DNA of 8,407 nucleotides, from contig QMMT01000059.1 of the NCBI GenBank assembly GCA_003647385.1, forward strand, positions 1 to 8,407, written 5' to 3'. Shown here one piece after another: positions 1 through 6,536 of the stretch (position 1 is its first letter; each line of letters opens with the position of its first letter). The translations under genes and the position numbers were made by a program. This DNA is from Deltaproteobacteria bacterium (GTDB lineage: Bacteria > Desulfobacterota > Desulfobacteria > Desulfobacterales > Desulfobacteraceae). The notes under the pieces were generated by a model that saw nothing but the letters and a program-made list of their open reading frames with translations, did no database searches and was not told the DNA's origin.

Positions 1-692
1 GTAAAATTTGGAATATAACGCTGGTTAAGGTCTGCCAGGGTGGATGCATCAAGCTGGTTGTCGCGCACCCGGTTCAGCAGCTTGATGAATTTTTCGTCTG
101 ACTGGCGAAAAATTTCTTTTAATTCAATGGTAAACAATTGAGTTTGAGACAGGGCATGACTGCTGAAAAAATAAACTGAGTCATAATACTGCTTTATCAG
201 TTGCCAGTCATCACGTTTTGCCACGGGAGAGAGCTGATGCAGATCTCCGATCATCAGTAGCTGCACCCCGCCAAAGGGCTGATTACTGCGTCTATGGCGG
301 CGCAGTACTGCATCCACAGCATCGAGTAAATCAGATCTTACCATACTTATTTCATCAATCACCAGCAGATCAAGGCTTTGTATAATCTGTTTTTTTTCTT
401 TGCTGAACCTGAACTGGCGGTGAGAATTGTGGTCATATGCGTCATTTCCCGGGACAAATGGACCAAAGGGCAGCTGAAAAAAAGAATGGAGTGTTACCCC
501 GCCGGCATTGATAGCTGCCACACCGGTTGGAGCGGTGATAATCATCCGCTTTGCCATGTTTTCATGCAGACGGTTGAGAAATGTCGTTTTGCCGGTACCT
601 GCCTTGCCTGTCAGGAAAATATTACAGCCGGTGTTCTGAACATAATCGCTGGCAAGCTGCAGTTCATAGTTTGTGACTATTGTAGCAGTCAT
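1..692 (-). CDS. PIF1-like SF1 DNA helicase / AAA ATPase, C-terminus beyond window
   Basis: N-terminal 230 residues of an ATP-dependent DNA helicase resembling the PIF1/RecD side of superfamily 1; the frame stays open to base 1, so the rest lies outside. Seen: Walker A GKAGTGKTT at about residues 29-37, motif Ia APTGVAAINAGG (54-65) followed by LHSFF, Walker B LLVIDEISMV (109-118), motif III LMIGDLHQLSPV (146-157), and a motif IV-like LKEIFRQ (191-197). All residues expected for ATP binding and hydrolysis are present. The ATG at 692 begins 6 nt after the stop of the ABC permease, so it is probably co-transcribed and translationally coupled; an AAGG lies about 14 nt upstream, a weak ribosome site. 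PIF1-type enzymes unwind DNA 5' to 3' and remove G-quadruplexes or R-loops; that role is known for the family and only inferred here. C-terminal domains such as HRDC, which would refine the subfamily, cannot be seen. Confidence 0.93.
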   Translation of the reverse strand, partial: MTATIVTNYELQLASDYVQNTGCNIFLTGKAGTGKTTFLNRLHENMAKRMIITAPTGVAAINAGGVTLHSFFQLPFGPFVPGNDAYDHNSHRQFRFSKEKKQIIQSLDLLVIDEISMVRSDLLDAVDAVLRRHRRSNQPFGGVQLLMIGDLHQLSPVAKRDDWQLIKQYYDSVYFFSSHALSQTQLFTIELKEIFRQSDEKFIKLLNRVRDNQLDASTLADLNQRYIPNF

Positions 693-698
693 AATTTT

Positions 699-1469
699 TT
701 ACAATCCCTTTGATCGCCACATATTGTGGAATTTGCAGGATGCCATGAAAAATATCAAAGTCAACAGGGCCAGCATAGCCAGGCTCGGCCATACCGGAAA
801 GAAAGCAGGGCACCCGAAGGCTGAATGAATCACAGCACTTGAGTAGGATAACGGAGATAAGGGTGCAATCCACTGAATCCAGACCGGCATCTGGTCTATG
901 GGCATAAATATACCACTTACGAAAAGCAGCGGCAGTCGGACCAGGTTTGATAACAGCATGATGTTAGAGGGACCGCTTGCGGGAGGTGCGGCAAGAAGTA
1001 CGCCCAAAGAAGCAAAGTTTACGGCACTCATTATGATGCCGGCAATGAGCAGGGGCAGGTTTTCGATAGTCGTGTCTGTAAGAATGAGCCCGAGCAATAC
1101 CGGAATAATGGAAAGGCAGGCCCCGAAAACAAACCCGCTGATAACGTCTCCTGCCAGTATTGCCGGCAGTGACACTGGCGTTGAGATAAGACGTTCATAG
1201 GTCCTGGCGTTTCGTTCCCAGGGAGTTACCAAAGGCCCCACTGCACTAGCCGTGAACCAGAGTGCCATGGCAACCATGCCCGGAACAACCGTTTGAGCTG
1301 CCACAGGGCGTCCCATCTTAAAGGCAAGAAAGAAAAATACCGGAAAAAGAACTCCAAAGATTAAAACGGGTGGTTTCAGATAGTAAAGTCGTGCATTTTT
1401 TTTTAAAATGACCAGTGAGCACCGCAGCTGCCAGTGCCAGGCCTGAACTTTTTTCATCTGAACCGTCAT
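699..1469 (-). CDS. ABC-2 type transporter permease
   Basis: A 256-residue integral inner-membrane protein, the expected size for an ABC-2 family export permease. Hydrophobic stretches suggest six membrane segments at about residues 34-50, 60-83, 105-131, 135-161, 170-190 and 225-245. The cytoplasmic stretch ERNARTYERLISTPVS (85-100) matches the ExxGTLERLLxTPV-like coupling region of the family, and FVSGIFMPIDQMPVWIQWI (183-201) matches the conserved region before the last helix. The start ATG overlaps the ATPase stop by one base (TAATG) and has a good AAGGA ribosome site, so the two are made together and should form a 2+2 exporter. The substrate cannot be read from sequence: ABC-2 exporters move drugs, lipids, polysaccharides or peptides. 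It is unusual that this gene is followed within 6 nt by a DNA helicase. Confidence 0.93.
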   Translation of the reverse strand: MTVQMKKVQAWHWQLRCSLVILKKNARLYYLKPPVLIFGVLFPVFFFLAFKMGRPVAAQTVVPGMVAMALWFTASAVGPLVTPWERNARTYERLISTPVSLPAILAGDVISGFVFGACLSIIPVLLGLILTDTTIENLPLLIAGIIMSAVNFASLGVLLAAPPASGPSNIMLLSNLVRLPLLFVSGIFMPIDQMPVWIQWIAPLSPLSYSSAVIHSAFGCPAFFPVWPSLAMLALLTLIFFMASCKFHNMWRSKGL

Positions 1470-2410
1470 TATAAATCCTTTTCTTTGCTGTCACTCGTAA
1501 AGTGAAGAAATACATCCTCCAGGCTGGGTTTACAATTGCTGAGATCTGTGATTTCCAATCCCTTCTGGTCCACCAGTCGGACAACTTCGGTTATCACCTG
1601 GCCGGGAAAATTTGTATAGAGCCGGAACATCCTATGATCTACATCAACCTGTGACACTCCTGACAGAGAGGACAGCTCATTTATTTCCGGTTTAGCATCG
1701 GCAAAACTGACCTCGACGTATTGACGGGCACTGATGGTGGAGCGAAGCTTTTCCGGGGAGTCTATGGCAACAATCCGTCCTTTGTCGATGATCGCTACCC
1801 TTGAGCACATTTCGCTTGCCTCAGTCATGTTGTGAGTAGTCAAAAACACAGTGAGGCCGTTTTGGTTCATATCGCGCACTGTCTTTCGTATCAGCCTTGC
1901 GCTCTGGACATCCAGCCCGCTGGTGGGCTCGTCAAGAAATAATATTTCCGGACCCGTTACCAAGGCAGCACAAAGCATAAGCCTTTGCCGAAGCCCTTTG
2001 GAGAGTGTCCGTGCTTTCTGCTTTATTTTGTCGGACAGCCCGAATGTGTCAAGCAGGTGTGTTGCTTTTTTAGTACGTTGATGCCGCGCAATCCCATGCA
2101 ATTCCGCCATAAGCATCAGGTTCTGCCAGATCGTCAGATCAAGGTATACATTTGCCTCTTCAGGGACAACGGCGATGTGCGTTCTCGAAAGCAATGATGC
2201 TTTCCGGATGTCATGGCCTTGTATTGCAGCCGTGCCATCCGTGGGATCGATCACCCCTGTGAGCATGCGTACCGTTGTCGTCTTACCGGCTCCATTGGAA
2301 CCTAAAAATCCAAAGATTTCACCCTGAAAAATCTCAAATGTCACATGATCCACCGCAACAAGGTTGCCAAACTTACGGGAAAGCTCTTTGGCCTGGATAA
2401 CAGCTTTCAT
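1469..2410 (-). CDS. ABC transporter ATP-binding protein (ABC-2 exporter ATPase)
   Basis: A 313-residue ABC ATPase powering the adjacent permease at the cytoplasmic face. Seen: Walker A GSNGAGKTT (37-45), signature LSKGLRQRL (136-144, a variant of LSGGQ), Walker B ILFLDEP (156-162), D-loop SGLD (164-167) and H-loop TTH (191-193). The Q-loop position reads VPEEANVY (82-89), with Glu where Gln is usual. Residues from about 220 on form a C-terminal extension of the DUF4162 kind found on drug/antibiotic exporter ATPases. I chose the ATG at 2410 because it overlaps the brnA stop as ATGA, typical translational coupling, and begins the normal N-terminus (MKAVIQAKEL). An in-frame TTG two codons upstream gives a less likely start. 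It overlaps the permease gene by one base at its other end. Substrate unknown. Confidence 0.95.
   Translation of the reverse strand: MKAVIQAKELSRKFGNLVAVDHVTFEIFQGEIFGFLGSNGAGKTTTVRMLTGVIDPTDGTAAIQGHDIRKASLLSRTHIAVVPEEANVYLDLTIWQNLMLMAELHGIARHQRTKKATHLLDTFGLSDKIKQKARTLSKGLRQRLMLCAALVTGPEILFLDEPTSGLDVQSARLIRKTVRDMNQNGLTVFLTTHNMTEASEMCSRVAIIDKGRIVAIDSPEKLRSTISARQYVEVSFADAKPEINELSSLSGVSQVDVDHRMFRLYTNFPGQVITEVVRLVDQKGLEITDLSNCKPSLEDVFLHFTSDSKEKDL
1476..1480 (-). promoter_or_regulatory. Ribosome binding site of the ABC permease
   Basis: AAGGA on the minus strand, 6 nt before the permease ATG at 1469. It lies inside the 3' end of the ATPase gene. It supports the ATG at 1469 over the next in-frame ATG four codons further in. 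Confidence 0.75.
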
Positions 2411-2640
2411 CTGCAATCGGTTGCTTGCTGCAATCTCTCTGCAAGCCAGACCTTGATAATCGACTGCCTGGGAACTCCGATTCGCTTAGCTTCTTTGTCC
2501 AGTGAATGAATCATCCAGAGCGGAAAATCAACATTAACTCTTTTTTGTTCCTGCTCGGGTCGTCTGGCTTTTGAAAGATCCAGGTATTTTACAACGCTTT
2601 TTCCTTCATTGAATTTTTTGTCAAAGTCATTAGCCTTCAT
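2407..2640 (-). CDS. brnA: BrnA-family antitoxin (ribbon-helix-helix repressor)
   Basis: A 77-residue antitoxin of the BrnA (CopG-like) family, which binds and neutralises the BrnT ribonuclease and represses its own promoter. Seen: an N-terminal toxin-wrapping segment with the family hallmark YLDLSKARRPEQEQKRVNVD (19-38), then a ribbon-helix-helix: the beta strand KRVNVDFP (33-40) followed by two helices to about residue 70 (SLDKEAKRIG and RQSIIKVWLAERL). I chose the ATG at 2640 because it has GAGGAG upstream, gives the normal family N-terminus (MKANDFDKKF) and overlaps brnT by 11 nt. An in-frame ATG at 2700 would add 20 residues that simply read the toxin's C-terminal coding region in another frame. 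The stop overlaps the ABC ATPase start (ATGA), so the antitoxin is coupled both to its toxin and to the exporter. Confidence 0.93.
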   Translation of the reverse strand: MKANDFDKKFNEGKSVVKYLDLSKARRPEQEQKRVNVDFPLWMIHSLDKEAKRIGVPRQSIIKVWLAERLQQATDCR

Positions 2641-2890
2641 ATATCTCAATCTCCTCATCTCTCGCGCGTCGCACATAGATAATCCGTATGTTTTCATCAC
2701 GATATGTGATAACGCCTGACCAGTGCTTTACTGCTATTTTTCCAATAACTATAAACCTTTGTTCATCCGTTGTTCTTGCCGGAATCTCCAACAAATCAGG
2801 ATCATCCCAAAGTATTTGGGCTTCAATAAAATCAATCCCATGCTTTTCTTTGTTGGTTTTTGACTTTATTAGGTCAAATTCAAATTTCAT
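2630..2890 (-). CDS. brnT: BrnT-family toxin (RelE-fold ribonuclease)
   Basis: An 86-residue toxin of the BrnT (DUF497) family. In characterised members this is a RelE-like ribonuclease that blocks translation until bound by BrnA. Seen: the family N-terminus MKFEFDLIKSKTNKEKHGIDF with KHGI at 16-19, a central RFIVIGKI (45-52), and the C-terminal block IRIIYVRRARDEE (68-80). The usual form there is RIISARRA, so a Tyr-Val pair replaces Ser-Ala. Length and architecture are normal, with no frameshift, so the toxin looks intact. The gene is first in the string and overlaps brnA by 11 nt. Its ATG at 2890 abuts the palindromic operator, leaving no room for a ribosome site after the predicted transcription start; the mRNA may be leaderless. 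Confidence 0.93.
   Translation of the reverse strand: MKFEFDLIKSKTNKEKHGIDFIEAQILWDDPDLLEIPARTTDEQRFIVIGKIAVKHWSGVITYRDENIRIIYVRRARDEEIEIYEG
2651..2656 (-). promoter_or_regulatory. Ribosome binding site of brnA
   Basis: GAGGAG on the minus strand, 10 nt before the ATG at 2640, inside the end of brnT. It supports the short brnA start. Spacing is slightly long. Confidence 0.6.
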
Positions 2891-2907
2891 GGTATAAATA
2901 ATATACC
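2891..2907. promoter_or_regulatory. Palindromic operator, probable BrnA/BrnTA binding site
   Basis: A perfect inverted repeat with 6-bp arms and 5-bp centre, GGTATA-AATAA-TATACC, covers the -10 element and ends one base before the brnT ATG. Ribbon-helix-helix antitoxins including BrnA are known to autorepress by binding such palindromes over the -10. The assignment follows from position and symmetry; binding itself is inferred. Confidence 0.7.
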
Positions 2908-2927
2908 TTTTCGGAACATTTTGTCAA
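2898..2927 (-). promoter_or_regulatory. Sigma70-type promoter of brnTA and probably the whole string
   Basis: On the minus strand a perfect -35 TTGACA lies at 2927-2922. The -10 is either TATTAT (2903-2898, 18-nt spacer) or TATATT (2905-2900, 16-nt spacer). Transcription should start at about 2890-2893, at or next to the brnT ATG. No equally good promoter was noticed before the downstream genes. Confidence 0.8.
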
Positions 2928-3038
2928 TTCAAATATCTAACATTAATTCAATAAAGGAATATTCAAATAAAAACAGAGAAAATATCATCAAAACTATAAA
3001 CAATATTATGGTTATAGAAGGTATGTCTGAATTAATAA

Positions 3039-3710
3039 AAATATTTTAAAAGAACATTTGGTGGAAGAGGGCTTATTTTAGGTGGTGTGACAGGAACGCC
3101 CTCCGCAGATGTGCTTGTCATAGGTGGCGGGGTTGTCGGTGTTCATGCTGCGCAAGTCGCCTGTGGTATGGGAGCCGATGTTACGATTCTTGATATGAAC
3201 ATTGATCGTTTAAGATATCTTTCAGAAATCATGCCGGCAAATTGTAGGCCTTTAATGTCTTCGCCTGCACTGATCAGAGATCTTGCAAAAACATCAGATC
3301 TTGTAGTGGGCGGCCGTCCTGGTGGCTGGAGCCAAAGCCCCTAAATTGATTACAAAAGAGATGCTTTCAACAATGAAAAAAGGATCTGTAATTGTTGATG
3401 TTGCCATTGACCAGGGCGGGTGTTTTGAAATTTCCAAGCCAACGACCACGGTGATCCCATATATGAATTCGATGGTGTTATCCACTATTGTGTTGCCAAT
3501 ATGCCGGGTGCTGTTCCTTTAACGTCGGCCATTGCCTTAACTAATGCTATGCTGCCTTACGCATTGAAAATAGCTAATGATGGATGGCAAGCAATTTGTA
3601 AAAATGGAAATTTTGCAAAAGGTGTTAACTATGTGGGTGATAAACTTGTCTGCAAACCAGTTGCAGATGCGTTTAATATGGATTTAATATCTCTTGAAAG
3701 TCTGTTGTAA
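3039..3710 (+). pseudogene. ald: Alanine dehydrogenase remnant: N-terminal half missing, two frameshifts
   Basis: C-terminal ~225 residues of L-alanine dehydrogenase, the NAD-dependent enzyme interconverting alanine and pyruvate plus ammonia. Recognisable in order: TFGGRGLILGGV, the Rossmann motif VIGGGVVGVHAAQ with the acidic TILDMN strand end, [24 protein letters not shown] (holding the catalytic Asp known as Asp270 in the mycobacterial enzyme), and [21 protein letters not shown], ending at TAA 3708-3710. One extra G near 3309-3313 shifts frame 0 to frame 1, and one missing C near 3446-3447 shifts it back, so the two nearly compensate. Upstream the frame closes at a TAA (3036-3038) with no start. 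The region carrying Arg15, Lys75 and His96 of the active site is absent, so even repair of the shifts would not restore activity. Sequence between the lesions is well conserved, so decay is recent or the shifts are read errors. Confidence 0.9.
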
Positions 3711-3728
3711 AATCTAACTTATGATATT

Positions 3729-3770
3729 AACTATAAAAAGCGTACAAATTTTTGTATGCTTTTTATAGTT
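3729..3770. terminator. Bidirectional hairpin terminator
   Basis: A 42-bp near-perfect inverted repeat: 20-bp arms (3729-3748 and 3751-3770) with a 2-base loop and one G-T wobble. It contains A5 in the left arm and T5 in the right. It lies between the end of the ald remnant (plus) and the TAA of the minus-strand thioredoxin-like gene, which it overlaps by two bases. Position and symmetry suit termination from both directions. The stem is AT-rich, so it may work as a long weak stem; a simple palindromic repeat element is the alternative. Confidence 0.7.
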
Positions 3771-4752
3771 ATGTTGCCAGTTTTGTTTTCAGACTGTCCA
3801 ACGCGTCTTTTGCGGCATCAATAAGGTCCGGGTGTTCAAGTTCTGGAAGTTTTGTCTGGATCCATTTTTTTGTTTCAAGATCACCGGCTTCGCCCAGGGC
3901 ATAAAGAATGTCTCCCTGTATGGGCACATCTTTTTCATCAAACAGGTTTGTCAGGACAGGGCCAAGAGAGGCTGCAAGACCGGGGTCAGTTTCAGCAAGT
4001 TCTTCAACAATCACCATGGCACCAAGCCTTACCGACCATGTTTCATGGAGTAACAGTTTAAAAAAAGCATCAAAGATTCCTTTGTTTTTAATCATGGCCT
4101 GTGTTATCCAGGCGGCATCCCCCTGTTCAAGGATTGTCTTTAAAGTGCCGGCACTCAATTGCGATGGATCACGGTCAGTGATCATTTTTATAATTTCCTG
4201 GGGCTGGACACTTCCGGTCCATCTGAAATCATCATCAAGGATCAGGCAGGGTGCTGACATGACACCGTCTTTCTGAGCTGTTTTAGGAAACAGACTGCCG
4301 TCGATGATGTGGAAGCTTATGTTTTTACAATAGAGGGCCAATGGCATCACTGTCCTGACCACATTGGGGCAATGGGGACACTGCAGGGCAATATAGAGTT
4401 TTAATTGAACCGGAATGTCTATTTTATCAAGGTCTTGTTTGATCTGATCCGGAAGTATCAGGTTTTTATCGTTTATTTGTGACAAAGCTTCAAAAAAGGG
4501 TTCCAATTCTTTTTCAAGTGGAAGTGCCGAATAGGTGATGTTCTCTTTGAGCAGTAAACAGGGCAGACCCTTTTCGCCTTTTTCGGTTTCGATAACCAGT
4601 CTGGAGGTTATGCCTGACATCTGGTCGGCAAAATTTATAAATTGATTTTCTTCTGGATGATCTGTGGTAATGCGCTTGATTTTGATTTGGGTTTCTATGG
4701 TTTGATCCCAGTCTTTAATCAATTGGGTTGTTTGAGGGTCAAATATTGGCAT
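3769..4752 (-). CDS. Thioredoxin-fold protein (CPHC) with C-terminal HEAT-like repeats
   Basis: A 327-residue protein with no signal peptide, so probably cytoplasmic. Residues about 1-95 look like a first thioredoxin-type fold without a CxxC. Residues about 115-195 form a second with the redox pair CPHC (125-128) after a beta strand (LKLYIALQ) and a cis-Pro-like APCLIL (167-172). This paired arrangement resembles the N-terminal domain of AhpF and archaeal/bacterial protein disulfide oxidoreductases. Residues about 200-325 are helical with HEAT-like repeats (HETWSVRLGAMVIVEELAE and VPIQGDILYALGEAGD), a scaffold usually used for protein binding. It starts 18 nt after the diguanylate cyclase stop with an AAGAGA 7 nt before the ATG, so it is probably co-transcribed with it. 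Likely a thiol-disulfide oxidoreductase with a built-in partner-binding tail; the partner is unknown, and no separate reductase gene is nearby. Confidence 0.85.
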   Translation of the reverse strand: MPIFDPQTTQLIKDWDQTIETQIKIKRITTDHPEENQFINFADQMSGITSRLVIETEKGEKGLPCLLLKENITYSALPLEKELEPFFEALSQINDKNLILPDQIKQDLDKIDIPVQLKLYIALQCPHCPNVVRTVMPLALYCKNISFHIIDGSLFPKTAQKDGVMSAPCLILDDDFRWTGSVQPQEIIKMITDRDPSQLSAGTLKTILEQGDAAWITQAMIKNKGIFDAFFKLLLHETWSVRLGAMVIVEELAETDPGLAASLGPVLTNLFDEKDVPIQGDILYALGEAGDLETKKWIQTKLPELEHPDLIDAAKDALDSLKTKLAT

Positions 4753-4770
4753 GATATAGTCTCTTTTTGT

Positions 4771-6405
4771 TTAATTCATAAATGTTTTAATTCTATTTCC
4801 ACCCTGGTCCATGGCAGATGTCAGCGCATGCAGGGCTTTTTTTACCAGGGAAGAATAGTCTTTATCTGTTTCAGGGACATAGGAAGCAATGCCAATGCTG
4901 ACGGTGAGATTTAAAACAATGGAATCCTTTTTAAATTCGTGATCAGCAATTTTTTTCCTGATTCTTTCCGCCAGCATCCTGGCACCATTTAATGCCGTGT
5001 TCGGGAGGACAATTCCAAATTCCTCTCCGCCATATCGACAGACCACATCATTGTTTCTGACCATGCTTTGAATGATACTCGCACTGGTGGAAAGGATGGC
5101 ATCTCCCGTATCATATCCCTGGGTTTCATTGATGGTCCCAAACTGATCAAAATCCATAATAAGAATTGATAAAGGAATTTTATATCGTTTTGCTTTGGAT
5201 GTTTCAGATTCAAGTTCCTGTTCAAAACAGCGTCGGTTGAAAAGTCTGGTAAGGGTGTCTTTGTTTGAAATCATCACAATCCGATTCTGGGCATCTTCCA
5301 CTTCCCGGGTGATCCTGGCTTTTTGCAGTGTACCATGAATAATGGAAAGGATATTGCCGCTGGAGAACTCTTCTTTTACAAAATAAGTGAAGGCACCTTT
5401 TGATACAGCTTCCGGCCCCATATAGGCATTGGGTTTATCCAGAGTGAAAACAACAGGGATATCCGACCGCATCTGTTTTAATTTTGACAGCAGATCAAAT
5501 CCGGTTCCATCCGGTAATAAATGATCAATGAAAATTAAATCAAACCGGCTGTCGGCAATAAGGTCCAACGCCTGTTCAAGTGTCTTTGCCTGGGCCAGTT
5601 CACACTTGATGACATTTTTTATAAAATGATTAATGATATTGAAATCTTCAGTTGAACTTTCAACATAGAGGATTTTATAAAGTCGGTTTTCATCCAGGCC
5701 TGAGGCAGTATCAAATAATACTTTTTTAGCTTTTCCGGGAAAGGCAAAAAGTTTTTTTGTGATGTGCGAGATTCTCTCGGTAGCGGTCTTTACGGATGCA
5801 AGGGTTGACTTGATTTTTGGGCTAATATCCCTGTTTCGAAGCAATTGATTTATATTCCCCTGGAGGCTTTGAAGGGGTTGCTGCATCTGGTTTGCAGCAA
5901 TGGATGAAATATTGACAAGCTCTTTTTTTGAAAGTTCTTCTTTTATGACCAGTTCATGCTGTTCAACGATTTTTTTATAAACGTTATCCAGTTCATCAAT
6001 ACTCTGGGTAACAGCATTTTTTTGTTTAAAGAGTTCAAAAAATATCTTTATTTTGGTCAGAATCAATTGTTCATCAAAGGGTTTTAGAATATAGTCAATC
6101 TGCAGCGCTTTAAAATCGGTTAGGAAGTTTTCCGGGGTGATGGTGTCCGTGATGATAAGCAAAGGGGCGTCATGGGTTTTTCTATGGCTGAGCAGCATGG
6201 CTCCGATTTTATACTTATCGATGTGGGGCAGCGTCTCATCAATGATGACCAGAACGAAAGAATGATGATAAATCAGCTCAAATGCCTTGTTTTCCGAATC
6301 TGCTTCAAGGATTTTAAGCCCGGTAATATCTTTCACAGAACTGGAGATGATGGATTTGGATTCTGATTCTGCTATCACAAGAATTTTATCCTGGAAAATG
6401 TTCAT
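4771..6405 (-). CDS. REC-(degenerate DHp)-REC-GGDEF diguanylate cyclase
   Basis: A 544-residue cytoplasmic signalling protein making cyclic di-GMP. REC1 (about 6-125) has phospho-acceptor Asp56 (VIIDETLP) and Lys108 (ILKPF), but only one of the usual acidic pair after strand 1 (IAESES). Residues about 130-222 are helical and carry a histidine-kinase H-box where HEINNPL reads NQMQQPL (172-178): the His is Asn, and no ATPase domain follows. REC2 (about 243-362) has Asp294 (IFIDHLLPDG) and Lys344. The GGDEF domain (about 380-544) has GGEEF (459-463), the inhibitory RxxD site RNND exactly five residues before it (450-453), and substrate/metal residues Asp418, Asn426 and Asp435; it looks catalytically intact with product feedback. 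The ATG at 6405 has AAGGG 6 nt upstream. First gene of a pair with the CPHC protein; divergent from the EndoQ-UvrD gene. Confidence 0.95.
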   Translation of the reverse strand: MNIFQDKILVIAESESKSIISSSVKDITGLKILEADSENKAFELIYHHSFVLVIIDETLPHIDKYKIGAMLLSHRKTHDAPLLIITDTITPENFLTDFKALQIDYILKPFDEQLILTKIKIFFELFKQKNAVTQSIDELDNVYKKIVEQHELVIKEELSKKELVNISSIAANQMQQPLQSLQGNINQLLRNRDISPKIKSTLASVKTATERISHITKKLFAFPGKAKKVLFDTASGLDENRLYKILYVESSTEDFNIINHFIKNVIKCELAQAKTLEQALDLIADSRFDLIFIDHLLPDGTGFDLLSKLKQMRSDIPVVFTLDKPNAYMGPEAVSKGAFTYFVKEEFSSGNILSIIHGTLQKARITREVEDAQNRIVMISNKDTLTRLFNRRCFEQELESETSKAKRYKIPLSILIMDFDQFGTINETQGYDTGDAILSTSASIIQSMVRNNDVVCRYGGEEFGIVLPNTALNGARMLAERIRKKIADHEFKKDSIVLNLTVSIGIASYVPETDKDYSSLVKKALHALTSAMDQGGNRIKTFMN

Positions 6406-6411
6406 TGCAAG

Positions 6412-6416
6412 CCCTT
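6412..6416 (-). promoter_or_regulatory. Ribosome binding site of the diguanylate cyclase
   Basis: AAGGG on the minus strand, 6 nt before the ATG at 6405, fixing that start. Confidence 0.7.
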
Positions 6417-6536
6417 TCGTTTTTATTGTTGGGGTTGGTTATTCTTCTTTATCAGAATCTTTCTTTTAAATTAAGAGGAAATCGTGTAAATTATTGAGTC
6501 TGTGTAAAAAAATAAACCACTAAACCGGATAAAAAA
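6417..6536. other. Divergent intergenic region
   Basis: AT-rich gap between the minus-strand cyclase and the plus-strand EndoQ-UvrD gene; promoters for both must lie in or near it. I see no convincing -35/-10 pair on either strand. A 7-bp direct repeat GTGTAAA occurs at 6484 and 6502. The plus-strand start at 6537 has only a weak GGA 8-10 nt upstream within an A-rich run. Confidence 0.4.

Noticed and set aside
898..1200. Plus-strand open frame within the ABC permease
   Set aside because: Lies wholly opposite a well-supported membrane protein gene and has no recognisable domain.
2411..2416. TTG start for the ABC ATPase two codons upstream
   Set aside because: The ATG at 2410 forms the classic ATGA overlap with brnA and begins the conserved domain at normal distance.
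2641..2700. Longer brnA start at the ATG at 2700 (97 residues)
   Set aside because: The extra 20 residues are the out-of-frame complement of the toxin's C-terminal coding region; the ATG at 2640 matches the family N-terminus and has a ribosome site.
2921..3049. Short plus-strand open frame ending in MSELIKIF, with MSE resembling the alanine dehydrogenase MSEVAG motif
   Set aside because: No ATG with a ribosome site near its beginning, very AT-rich, no recognisable family; the MSE match is too short to extend the ald remnant.
3087..3344. Reading the first ald piece as a stand-alone gene from GTG 3087
   Set aside because: The homology starts earlier (TFGGRG from 3054) in the same frame and continues past the end in another frame, so this is a pseudogene piece.
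2992..3737. 9-bp direct repeat AACTATAAA at 2992 and 3729 flanking the ald remnant
   Set aside because: Short and AT-rich, expected by chance; one copy is part of the terminator stem. No transposase or terminal inverted repeats to support a mobile element.
6484..6508. GTGTAAA direct repeat 18 bp apart upstream of the EndoQ-UvrD gene
   Set aside because: Two 7-bp copies in an AT-rich gap with no further copies; not enough to call an operator.
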